Part shown: one piece after another, positions 53,404 to 61,495 of the stretch | How the letters are laid out: every line of letters starts with the position of its first letter | Position numbering within the stretch: position 1 is the first letter of the stretch | Assembly (NCBI GenBank): GCA_002704915.1 | Contig: PAIP01000059.1 | Location: 1 to 64,000, forward strand | Reading direction: 5' to 3' | DNA: 64,000 bases | Source: Parvularcula sp. | Lineage (GTDB): Bacteria > Pseudomonadota > Alphaproteobacteria > Caulobacterales > Parvularculaceae | Translations under genes and position numbers: made by a program | The notes under the pieces: model-generated | The model's input: only the letters and a program-made list of their open reading frames with translations | Databases searched by the model: none | Told to the model about the DNA's origin: nothing

Positions 53404-54624
53404 GTGACCCACAAGCCCAACATCGCCTATCTCATGAACACCTATCCGCTGACGTCGACGACGTTCATCCGGCGGGAGATCGAGGCTCATGAGCGGCGGG
53501 GGTTGCGGGTCACGCGTTACGCGTTGCGGGGCCGGGACGGCGAACTTGTCGACCCGCTCGACATCGCGGAGATCGACCGCACCCATTACATTCTATCGGG
53601 CAATGCCGGCGGTCTTGTCAAAGCATTCTTCCGTGAGCTGATGACTAACATGGGAGGGTTGCTCAAGGCGCTCGGTCCCTGGCGGTCGCTGCTGAAACAA
53701 GCCCGGGGCGGGGTCATCCGGCATGTCGCCTATCTGATGGAGGCGTGTTATTTCCGCCAGCGCGCCGCGGCCGATCATATCGACCATGTTCATGTGCATT
53801 TCCTGACCAATTCGACGGCCGTCGCCATGCTTGCGCGGATCATGGGCGGGCCCACCTACAGCGCGACGGTCCATGGCCCCGATGAACTGGTGGATGCGCC
53901 GTTGCTCGATTTTCCCGCGAAGATCGAACACGCCTCTTTCATCGCGGCGATCACGCATTTCTGCAAATCGCAGCTCATCCGCTTTTCTTCGATTCAGGCG
54001 GCGGACAAGATCAAGATCATTCATTGCGGCCTCGATCTCTCCGGATTTGAGGCGACGCCGCCGCCGGACAATCAAACGCTTGTCTGCGTCGGGCGCCTGT
54101 GCCCGCAAAAGGGACAGGCGCAATTGCCAGCCGCCGTCGCGGCGCTGAAAGACGAATTTCCGGATATGAAGCTCGTCCTGATAGGCGACGGCGAAAGCCG
54201 CGCGGTGATCGAGGCGGAGATCGCCCGGCTCGGCGTCGGCGACCGGATTGAGATCACCGGCTGGATGGAGAACGCAAAAGTCCGCGAAGTCGTGAAGAAC
54301 GCCCGCGCCTTCCTGTTGCCGAGTTACGCCGAAGGCCTGCCCGTCGTCATTATGGAGGCGCTGGCGCTTGGCCGTCCCGTGATCTCAACCTATATCGCCG
54401 GCATTCCTGAACTCGTGGACGAAGGCTGCGGCTGGATCATCCCGGCCGGCGACGGCGAGGCCTTGGTCCGTGTCATGCGCGAGGCGCTGACCGCGTCGCC
54501 TGAAAACCTCCGCGATCTCGGCGCCGAGGGCCGTCGCCGTATCGAAGACCGGCATGATGTGGACAAGGAAGCGGAAAAGCTTGGGGCGCTGTTTGAAGAT
54601 GTCGTGAAGCGCCGGAAGCTTTAA
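53404..54624 (+). CDS. GT4-family glycosyltransferase
   Basis: A 406-residue GT-B glycosyltransferase with two Rossmann-like halves. The N-terminal acceptor half starts NIAYLMNTYPLTSTTFIRREIEAH; the C-terminal nucleotide-sugar half has VCVGRLCPQKGQ and the E-x7-E-type motif AEGLPVVIMEALALGRPVI. It probably builds a surface glycan or glycolipid. No neighbouring polysaccharide genes are seen. The GTG start at 53404 keeps the conserved first strand; an internal ATG at 53434 is possible. Confidence 0.88.
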   Translation: MTHKPNIAYLMNTYPLTSTTFIRREIEAHERRGLRVTRYALRGRDGELVDPLDIAEIDRTHYILSGNAGGLVKAFFRELMTNMGGLLKALGPWRSLLKQARGGVIRHVAYLMEACYFRQRAAADHIDHVHVHFLTNSTAVAMLARIMGGPTYSATVHGPDELVDAPLLDFPAKIEHASFIAAITHFCKSQLIRFSSIQAADKIKIIHCGLDLSGFEATPPPDNQTLVCVGRLCPQKGQAQLPAAVAALKDEFPDMKLVLIGDGESRAVIEAEIARLGVGDRIEITGWMENAKVREVVKNARAFLLPSYAEGLPVVIMEALALGRPVISTYIAGIPELVDEGCGWIIPAGDGEALVRVMREALTASPENLRDLGAEGRRRIEDRHDVDKEAEKLGALFEDVVKRRKL

Positions 54625-54647
54625 CAATAAGTGCTGCTTGGCGTCTT

Positions 54648-54781
54648 CTCTTCCCCCGTTTACGGGGGAAGTCCCCGCGAAGCGGGGGATGGGGGCGTGC
54701 CCAAAAAGAGCAAAAATTCTTTGCCGGCTTCGCCCCCCTCCGTCCCTTCGGGACACCTCCCCCGCAAGCGGGGGAGGAGAA
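54648..54781. repeat. Dispersed palindromic repeat, copy 2, with a second palindrome
   Basis: 54648-54695 is the reverse complement of 2-49 (47 of 48 bases). A further pair of hairpins, GTCCC/GGGAC and CCTCCCCCGC/GCGGGGGAGG, lies at about 54737-54775. The 430-bp gap holds no gene, only these repeats and the dispersed element that follows. Confidence 0.85.
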
Positions 54782-54840
54782 CGTCTGAGTCATTTGAAAA
54801 ACCCGCACCCCAAAAACGCGAAAAATACCTCAAAAATGGT

Positions 54841-55014
54841 GAATTCTTACGTTTTTCCCAATGTTGGTGAAGAGTTATCCACCACCCTTAGCCCTGCTTT
54901 ATGATCCCTCCATCGCGCTTGCCCACGCGTCCAGCGTGGGGTTCAGGAATGGCCAGCCGTGGTGAGGCGCGAGAGGAAGGAGACCGGAGCATAAAATGTC
55001 AAATGGCGCCACAT
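54841..55014 (+). repeat. Dispersed intergenic element, copy B
   Basis: 54841-54910 aligns without gaps to 1241-1310: AGTTATCCA (54873-54881), 15 bp, CTTTATGAT (54897-54905). A second block at 54986-55014 matches 1375-1403 in 27 of 29 bases. The two blocks are 145 bp apart here and 134 bp apart at copy A, so the whole segment was copied and has since diverged. It lies past the end of the aldehyde dehydrogenase gene. Confidence 0.75.
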
Positions 55015-55058
55015 TCGTCTGTAGCCCAATAAATCCGCGGGCGAAAACGGGCGGCGCG

Positions 55059-56513
55059 CTATTTTCCAAGCCCGCCGAAAAGCCCGTATTTGACGTTGAT
55101 GTAATCCTCGAGCCCGTATTTGGAGCCTTCGCGGCCGACGCCCGAATCCTTGACGCCGCCAAAGGGCGCAACCGGCGTCGAGAGAATGCCCTCATTGATC
55201 GCGACCATGCCGTATTCGAGCCCTTCCATGACGCGCCATGCACGGCCGATATCCCTGGTGTAGAAATAGGAAGCGAGACCGAACTCGGTGTCGTTGGCCA
55301 TTTCGATGGCTTCTTCTTCGGTGTCGAATTTAAAGAGCGGCGCGACTGGCCCGAATGTTTCCTCGCTCGATATTTTCATGTCCGGCGTTACGCCGGTCAG
55401 CACCGTCGGTTCGAAGAACGTGCCGCCAAGTTCATGGCGGTCGCCGCCCACAGCGACTTTCGCGCCTTTGGAGACTGCGTCGCCGATATGGTCCTCGACT
55501 TTCTCGACCGCCTTTTCTTCGATGAGCGGGCCCTGTTCGACGCCGTCTTTAAGGCCGTCCCCGACTTTCAGTTCGGAAACGCGTTTGGCGAATTTGTCGG
55601 CGAATGCGTCATAGACGCCCGCCTGCACCAGAATGCGGTTGGCGCAGACGCAAGTTTGCCCCGCATTGCGGAACTTGCAGGCGATGGCGCCCTCGACCGC
55701 GCTGTCGAGATCGGCGTCGTCGAAAATGATCAGCGGCGCATTGCCGCCAAGCTCCATGGAGACGCGCTTCATATTGCCCATGGCTTTGGCGGCGAGTTGC
55801 TTGCCGACGCCGGTGGAGCCGGTGAAGGTGATCTTCGCGACCGCGGGGTTTTCGCAGAATTCCTCGCCGATGGGCGCGGCCTCGCCGGTGATAACGGAAA
55901 AGACGCCTTTGGGCAGCCCGATCTCGTCCGCGATGACGCCGAGCGCCAGCGCCGAATAGGGCGTCTGCGAGGCCGGCTTGCAGATGATGGGGCAGCCCGC
56001 GGCGAGCGCCGCGGCGGCCTTGCGCGCGATCATGGCGGTCGGGAAATTCCACGGGGTGATGGAACAGACGACGCCCACCGGCTCTTTCGTCACCACAATG
56101 CGCTTGTCGGCCCAGGGAGAGGGGATGACGTCGCCGTAAACGCGCGACGCTTCCTCGGCGAACCATTTGAAGAAGCCGGCGCCATAGGCGATTTCGCCTT
56201 TTGCTTCGGCGAGCGGCTTGCCCTGTTCCAAGGTCAGAAGCTCGCCGAGCGCCTGTTGGTTGTCCATCAACGCTTCGTAAAAGCCGCGGCAGAGCTTTCC
56301 GCGCTCATCGGCGGTCTTGGCGCGCCATTCCGGAAAGGCTTTCGCCGCGGCGGCGATCGCCTCTTTCGCCTCGTCGCGGCCGAAATCGGGGACATGGCCG
56401 ATGGTCTCGCCATTAGCCGGATTCGTCACCGCAATGGTTTTGTCGCCGCTGCGCCACTCGCCGGCGATGTAACAGTCTTCACGAAAAAATTTTTGACGGT
56501 CAGCCTGGCTCAT
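55059..56513 (-). CDS. gabD: NAD(P)-dependent succinate-semialdehyde dehydrogenase-type enzyme
   Basis: Aldehyde dehydrogenase of 484 residues, closest in pattern to GabD, which oxidises succinate semialdehyde to succinate. Key segments are NPANGETIGHVPDFG, SITPWNFPTAMIARKAAAALAAGC, FTGSTGVGKQLA, the catalytic Glu in ELGGNAP and the catalytic Cys in NAGQTCVCANR. The family ending PFGGVKDSGVGREGSKYGLEDY is intact. The start at 56513, behind GGAAGGAG, is preferred over one 57 bp upstream. Confidence 0.9.
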   Translation of the reverse strand: MSQADRQKFFREDCYIAGEWRSGDKTIAVTNPANGETIGHVPDFGRDEAKEAIAAAAKAFPEWRAKTADERGKLCRGFYEALMDNQQALGELLTLEQGKPLAEAKGEIAYGAGFFKWFAEEASRVYGDVIPSPWADKRIVVTKEPVGVVCSITPWNFPTAMIARKAAAALAAGCPIICKPASQTPYSALALGVIADEIGLPKGVFSVITGEAAPIGEEFCENPAVAKITFTGSTGVGKQLAAKAMGNMKRVSMELGGNAPLIIFDDADLDSAVEGAIACKFRNAGQTCVCANRILVQAGVYDAFADKFAKRVSELKVGDGLKDGVEQGPLIEEKAVEKVEDHIGDAVSKGAKVAVGGDRHELGGTFFEPTVLTGVTPDMKISSEETFGPVAPLFKFDTEEEAIEMANDTEFGLASYFYTRDIGRAWRVMEGLEYGMVAINEGILSTPVAPFGGVKDSGVGREGSKYGLEDYINVKYGLFGGLGK

Positions 56514-56632
56514 ATGGGACGCTCCTTCCGGTTTGGGGGCAAGGCTTATCACTGCAGCAGGGTTTTGCAATCGGCTTGCGCTGCGGCCATGATGCCTTCC
56601 AGAACAGGACGTTAGCGGCGAGGAATGGTTCC

Positions 56633-57403
56633 ATGACGGTGAAATATGAAACCCCGAAAGAGGGCGTTGCGCTTATTACGCTGAACCGGCCGGACAAGCT
56701 CAATTCGTTTAACCGGGAGTTGCGGGCGGATCTGACGCAGGCGCTGGCGAAGGCTTCAGCCGACGATGCGGTGCGCGCAGTCGTGGTGACGGGGGAAGGC
56801 CGCGCTTTCTGCGCCGGCGCGGATGTCTCCGCCGTCGACGAAATGGCGAATGTGGAAGATGTTCTGAATACGGAATATGCGGGCTTTCTGAATATCCTGC
56901 AGTCCATGCCGAAGCCGGTGATTGCGGCGATCAACGGACCCGCCGCCGGCATCGGCATGACCCTGGCCCTCACCTGCGATTTGCGGGTGATGGGCGAGGG
57001 CGCCTATCTCATGAGCGCGTTCGCCAATATCGGACTTGTGCCCGATGGCGGGCTCTCGTTTTTGCTGACGCGCGAGATCGGTTACGCCCGCGCCTATCAG
57101 CTCGCCATTGAGGCGGAGAAGATCGACGCGAAACGCGCGCTCGACTGGGGGCTCGTTAATCGCGTTGTCGCCGACGGGGATGTTTTGACCAATGCGCTCG
57201 ACTGGGCCGCGTCGCTGACCGAACGCGCGCCGGTCGCCATGGCGTTCACCAAGCGCGCCTTCCGCGCGGCGGCGCAGGACGGGCTGAAGACCGCCATGGC
57301 CTATGAGGCGATGCTGCAGCGTCAGGCGATCACGACCGAGGACTGCGCCGAAGGCGTCGCGGCGCTGTTCCAGAAACGCAAGCCCCAATTCAAAGGACGA
57401 TAA
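56633..57403 (+). CDS. Enoyl-CoA hydratase/isomerase family protein
   Basis: A 256-residue crotonase-fold enzyme. The oxyanion-hole segments are GRAFCAGADVSAVDEMA and INGPAAGIGMTLALTCDLRV. NIGLVPDGGLSFLLTR has Asp where PaaG-type isomerases and hydratases carry their acid, so a ring 1,2-epoxyphenylacetyl-CoA isomerase-like or 2-enoyl hydratase role is possible. The length is typical. It diverges from the aldehyde dehydrogenase gene. Confidence 0.9.
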   Translation: MTVKYETPKEGVALITLNRPDKLNSFNRELRADLTQALAKASADDAVRAVVVTGEGRAFCAGADVSAVDEMANVEDVLNTEYAGFLNILQSMPKPVIAAINGPAAGIGMTLALTCDLRVMGEGAYLMSAFANIGLVPDGGLSFLLTREIGYARAYQLAIEAEKIDAKRALDWGLVNRVVADGDVLTNALDWAASLTERAPVAMAFTKRAFRAAAQDGLKTAMAYEAMLQRQAITTEDCAEGVAALFQKRKPQFKGR

Positions 57404-57415
57404 GGTCAAGGGACG

Positions 57416-58231
57416 CTAGGAGAAATAGGGCAGGTTGAGGCCATGGGCGATCATGGCGGCGCCGCCGGCAGCGGCGAGGGCGGGCCCGAACGGAATGGGC
57501 GTCTCCCGGCCGATATGGGCGCCGCGCAGCGCCGCGAGCCCCACGCCGATCAGCGCCATGATGGCGGCGAGGAAAACCACCGGCGGTAGAACCGGCCAGC
57601 CGAACCAGGCCCCGATGGCGCCAAGCAGCTTGGCGTCGCCCTGGCCCAGCCCCTCGATCCCGCGCAGGCGCAGGAAAATCATGTCGACGAGCCGGAAGGC
57701 CCCATAGCCGACGATCGCGCCGAGGATCGCTGCGCCAGGCGCGGCATTGAAAAGGTCGAGAGCGTTGGCCACGACGCCCAGGACCATGAGCGAAAGGGTC
57801 AGGACATCGGGCAGATAGCCGGTTTCCGCGTCGATAGCGCCCAGTGCGATGAGATAGAGAAAAAAGACAAAAGCGCCCGCCCCCTCAAGGCTCAGCCCGA
57901 ACAAGGCGAGTGCGATGATCCCGGCGGCCGCGCCGGCGACCTCCACCAGCGGATAGCGAAGGGAGATTGGCGCGCTGCAATCGGCGCACTTCCCGCCAAG
58001 CATGGCGTATCCCGCCAGCGGAATAAGATGGAGGCTGCGAATCGGCTTGCGGCATGACGGACAATAAGAGCGGGGCGACGCCAGATTTCCGCGCTTTTCT
58101 CCATCCACCAGCTTCCACAATACAGGGCCGCGATAAATGACGACGTTGAGAAAGCTTCCCAGAACGGCGCCGAGCGCGGCGGCTGTGACGAAAAAGACCC
58201 AGTGAGGCGTCATCGCGCCGGCGCTGTCCAT
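57416..58231 (-). CDS. Prepilin peptidase (A24 family, PilD/GspO)
   Basis: A 271-residue bifunctional prepilin peptidase and N-methyltransferase. The N-terminal domain has the four-Cys zinc site (SYCPSCRKPI...GGKCADCSAPI). Eight helices follow. The catalytic aspartates are in ALGAIDAETGYLPD and LGQGDAKLLGAIG. It processes type IV pilins or type II secretion pseudopilins, whose genes are not in the window. AGGAAA precedes the ATG at 58231. Confidence 0.94.
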   Translation of the reverse strand: MDSAGAMTPHWVFFVTAAALGAVLGSFLNVVIYRGPVLWKLVDGEKRGNLASPRSYCPSCRKPIRSLHLIPLAGYAMLGGKCADCSAPISLRYPLVEVAGAAAGIIALALFGLSLEGAGAFVFFLYLIALGAIDAETGYLPDVLTLSLMVLGVVANALDLFNAAPGAAILGAIVGYGAFRLVDMIFLRLRGIEGLGQGDAKLLGAIGAWFGWPVLPPVVFLAAIMALIGVGLAALRGAHIGRETPIPFGPALAAAGGAAMIAHGLNLPYFS

Positions 58232-58357
58232 GGCAATTTCCTGATTCGTGAATAAGGCATTGTTAACCTGCCTCGACTGCGCCGTGAAACTGGCCGAATT
58301 TTAGGCTCCCGGCAATCACATGACTTGAAAACGCTTTTTCTAAACAGGCGCATTTTA

Positions 58358-58436
58358 TGCGCATGGTAAATGTGCGCGGAGTGCGCATTTCTTTTTGCCG
58401 CACGTGGTGCGCATACGGATGAAATGCCTGTGCGCA
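58358..58436. promoter_or_regulatory. Cluster of four TGCGCA palindromes
   Basis: TGCGCA occurs at 58358, 58382, 58408 and 58431, spaced 24, 26 and 23 bp, with a TGCGCG half-match at 58373. They lie directly upstream of the PHO-like repeats. Regular spacing near two helical turns suggests binding by an oligomeric regulator. The rest of the 330-bp gap shows no gene. Confidence 0.55.
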
Positions 58437-58437
58437 A

Positions 58438-58477
58438 TTGTCATCAATCTGAAACAAACGTGTCACTCGCCTGTCAA
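58438..58477 (+). promoter_or_regulatory. Tandem PHO box (four 7-bp direct repeats, 11-bp period)
   Basis: TTGTCAT, CTGAAAC, GTGTCAC and CTGTCAA start at 58438, 58449, 58460 and 58471, each separated by 4 bp. This is the PhoB layout of CTGTCAT repeats at 11-bp steps, here as two boxes in series. The last unit ends 83 bp before the lipoprotein start. A possible -10 (CTATCG) lies about 10 bp downstream. Confidence 0.78.
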
Positions 58478-58560
58478 ACGTCTGCTCTATCGGCACGGAG
58501 CAACGACGCGTGGGGCGTCGTCCTTTGTGCGTGAAACCTTTTCCTCCGGGGGTCTCTTCA

Positions 58561-61413
58561 ATGAGCCAAATCTCGAAATTCAAATCTATTCTTCTTGCGG
58601 GCGCCGCGCTGACAGTTGCAGCCTGTACGCAAGGCAGCGACATCGAATCGCCGGGCGTCACAAATCCCGGCACGCCCCCGACGGGCGGCGGCGGCGGTGG
58701 AGGCGGTGGAACCGTTTCCGGCGACACCTGTCCTTCCGGCTTCGCCGCCGGCGCGAATGTGGATCGCGCTTCCGGCCCCGATCAGGTTGTCTGCGACATC
58801 GCCGGCACCTATCTCGCAAATATTGCGCTTCCCTATAAAGACGATGACGGCGACGGCGTGCCGGTTGCGTATCGCATTGCCGGCCGCGTCAATATCGGCG
58901 AGGACATCGGCGCAGACGGTTCGGCGGGCAATCCGGCGGTGCTCACCATTCAGCCGGGCGTCACCCTTTTCGGCGAGTCCGGCAGCGACTTCATGGTCGT
59001 CAACCGCGGTTCGCGTATTGAAGCCGACGGCACGGCAGATGCGCCCATCGTTTTCACCAGCCGCGCTGACCTTGAAGGCACGCAGTCCGATCCGGACAAC
59101 GCCATCGGCGAGTGGGGCGGTCTTGTGATCCTCGGCCGCGCGCCGATCAACCGCTGCGAAGGCGGCGGCACGCCGGGCATGGCGGACTGCGAAAACTTCA
59201 TCGAAGGCGTGACCGCGCCGGAAGCGCAATATGGCGGCGGCGTCGCAACGGACAATTCGGGCACGCTGCGCTATGTGCGCGTTCAATATGCGGGCTTCCC
59301 GCTGTCCTCGGGCAATGAGCTGAACGGCATCTCCTTCGGCGGCGTCGGCAGCGACACGGTCGTCGACTATGTGCAGGTTCACAACAACTCCGACGACGGC
59401 ATCGAGATGTTCGGCGGCACGGTGAATCTGAAGCACATCGTCCTCACAGGCAATGACGACGACTCCCTCGACACCGACAATGGCTGGAACGGCAAAGTGC
59501 AGTTCCTCGTCGTCAGCCAGATCGACGGCCGCGGCGACAATGGCTTCGAAATGTCATCCGCAGGCACGACCGTGTCGCCGGCGACGAACCCGACAATCGC
59601 GAACTTCACCATTGTCGGGTCGACAAAAGCCGCCGATGCGGGCAACGCCATTCGTCTGAACTCCGGCCATATCGGCCGCTTCCTCAACGGCGTCGTGCAG
59701 GATCAGGACGAGTGCTTCCGCTGGCAGGACGCCGGCAATGACAACGCCACCTATGACGGCATCGGCGTCGATCCGACCTTCAATTCCGTTCTCTTCGATT
59801 GCGGAACCGGCGGTCTGACCATCGACGATCCGGAAACGCCGGCCGCCGTTGCTTCGGTTGCGGCTGACGCCAACAACTCGGAAGACACAAGCTCCATCAC
59901 CGGGAACTTCCAGGCCGGCGCCAAAGAGCTGCCGCCCATGGCGACGCCTTTTGCGGTTGAAACGCTCGATCCGTTCTTTGTGGAAGCCGATTATCTCGGC
60001 GCCTTCGGTCCGGAAGAAACGGAAACCAACAACTGGGCGACCGGCTGGACTTTTGGCCTGTTCGCCGATCCGGGCTGCCCGGACGGCACGTCCGATACGG
60101 GCAACACCATCAACGGCACGCGCGTTTGTCTCCTGACCGGCACGCTTGACGGAGATTCGGGCGCCTATACCGAGGTCAGCCTGACTCGCGGCAACTTCTT
60201 CGAAATCGACGGCCGCGTTGATGTGGGCGTCGATATCGGCAATGACGGCCTCGAGCCGGATGGCGAGTCGATCGTGCTCAATATCGAGCCGGGTGTTTCG
60301 ATCTTCGGCAACTCCGGCTCCGACTTCCTGGTCGTCAATCGCGGTTCGCAGATCTTCGCGAACGGCACGCGTCAGAACCCGGTTGTCTTCACCTCTGAAG
60401 CGGACCTTCAGGATGCGGTTGACCCTTCCCTGCGTCTCGACTCCATTGGTGAGTGGGGTGGTCTTGTGATCCTCGGCCGTGCGCCGATCAATCGCTGCGA
60501 AGGCGGCGGCACGCCGGGCGCAGCGGATTGCGAGAACTTCATCGAAGGCGTGACCGCGCCGGAAGCCCAGTATGGCGGCGGGGTCGCAGGCGATAACTCC
60601 GGCATGCTGATGTATACGCTGGTCAAATTCGCCGGCTTCCCGCTCTCCTCGGGCAACGAGCTGAACGGCATCTCCTTCGGCGGCGTCGGCTCGGGCACCA
60701 CGGTTGAGTATGTCCAGGTTCACAACAACTCCGACGACGGCATCGAGATGTTCGGCGGCACGGTCGATCTGAAACACATCGTTCTGACCGGCAATGACGA
60801 CGACTCGCTCGACACCGACAATGGCTGGAACGGCAACGCTCAGTTCGTGATCGTCAAACAGCGCGACGGCCGTGGCGACAACGGTTTCGAGATGTCGTCA
60901 GCCGGCACCGCGGTGTCGCCGGCGACCAATCCGACGATCGCCAACTTCACGATCTTCGGCACGACCAAAATGACCGATCCGGGCAACGCCATCCGCATCA
61001 ATAGCGGTCATATCGGACGGTTCATCAACGGCGTGATCACCGATGAGGATGAGTGCTTCCGCTGGCAGGATGCGGGCGACGGCAACGCCACCTATGACGG
61101 CCTCGGCGTCGATCCGACTTTCAACAATTCGCTGTTCGATTGCGGAACGGGCGGTCTGACCATCGACTCGCCGGAAACGCCGGCGGCGGTCGCCTCCATC
61201 GGCGCCGACGCGTCCAATACGACGGCCGTCGACGTCAACCTGATCGACGACTTCATCAATGATACGGCGGCGGCGGGGCGCACGGCCTTCACCGACCTCC
61301 CGACCAATGTCGATCCGTTCTTCGAAGACGTGTCCTATATCGGCGCCGTCGAAGATCAGAACGACGACTGGTGGGACGAGTGGAGCTGCGGTCTCGCTGC
61401 GGACGATTGCTAA
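58561..61413 (+). CDS. Large lipoprotein with two duplicated beta-helix-like halves
   Basis: A 950-residue surface or periplasmic lipoprotein (lipobox TVAAC, Cys near 22) with a Gly/Pro linker (PPTGGGGGGGGG). Two homologous halves (about 55-505 and 505-950) repeat segments such as IGEWGGLVILGRAPINRCEGGGTPG, FPLSSGNELNGISFGGVGS and SLDTDNGWNGN; the copies are offset by 447 codons. Runs of short strands with Asn/Asp/Gly turns suggest a right-handed beta-helix. I do not recognise an enzyme motif. It lies 82 bp before a TonB-dependent receptor and behind a PHO-like promoter, so a phosphate-linked capture role is inferred. The start at 58561 begins a proper lipoprotein signal. Confidence 0.75.
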   Translation: MSQISKFKSILLAGAALTVAACTQGSDIESPGVTNPGTPPTGGGGGGGGGTVSGDTCPSGFAAGANVDRASGPDQVVCDIAGTYLANIALPYKDDDGDGVPVAYRIAGRVNIGEDIGADGSAGNPAVLTIQPGVTLFGESGSDFMVVNRGSRIEADGTADAPIVFTSRADLEGTQSDPDNAIGEWGGLVILGRAPINRCEGGGTPGMADCENFIEGVTAPEAQYGGGVATDNSGTLRYVRVQYAGFPLSSGNELNGISFGGVGSDTVVDYVQVHNNSDDGIEMFGGTVNLKHIVLTGNDDDSLDTDNGWNGKVQFLVVSQIDGRGDNGFEMSSAGTTVSPATNPTIANFTIVGSTKAADAGNAIRLNSGHIGRFLNGVVQDQDECFRWQDAGNDNATYDGIGVDPTFNSVLFDCGTGGLTIDDPETPAAVASVAADANNSEDTSSITGNFQAGAKELPPMATPFAVETLDPFFVEADYLGAFGPEETETNNWATGWTFGLFADPGCPDGTSDTGNTINGTRVCLLTGTLDGDSGAYTEVSLTRGNFFEIDGRVDVGVDIGNDGLEPDGESIVLNIEPGVSIFGNSGSDFLVVNRGSQIFANGTRQNPVVFTSEADLQDAVDPSLRLDSIGEWGGLVILGRAPINRCEGGGTPGAADCENFIEGVTAPEAQYGGGVAGDNSGMLMYTLVKFAGFPLSSGNELNGISFGGVGSGTTVEYVQVHNNSDDGIEMFGGTVDLKHIVLTGNDDDSLDTDNGWNGNAQFVIVKQRDGRGDNGFEMSSAGTAVSPATNPTIANFTIFGTTKMTDPGNAIRINSGHIGRFINGVITDEDECFRWQDAGDGNATYDGLGVDPTFNNSLFDCGTGGLTIDSPETPAAVASIGADASNTTAVDVNLIDDFINDTAAAGRTAFTDLPTNVDPFFEDVSYIGAVEDQNDDWWDEWSCGLAADDC

Positions 61414-61429
61414 GGACGAGTGATAGTGC

Positions 61430-61453
61430 GGCGCGCTCCTTAAGGAGCGCGCC
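61430..61453. promoter_or_regulatory. Perfect 24-bp palindrome between lipoprotein and receptor genes
   Basis: GGCGCGCTCCTT followed by its exact reverse complement. In RNA it would fold into a tight hairpin that could reduce read-through or protect the lipoprotein message, giving unequal expression of the two genes. Confidence 0.7.
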
Positions 61454-61495
61454 GAGCTTCCTTTCTCACGAAATCAGATCAGGGTAATTATTGTC

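Noticed and set aside
54996..56615. Plus-strand open frame of 539 codons
   Set aside because: It is antisense to the aldehyde dehydrogenase, which has all catalytic motifs. Its start falls in the repeated 29-bp block.
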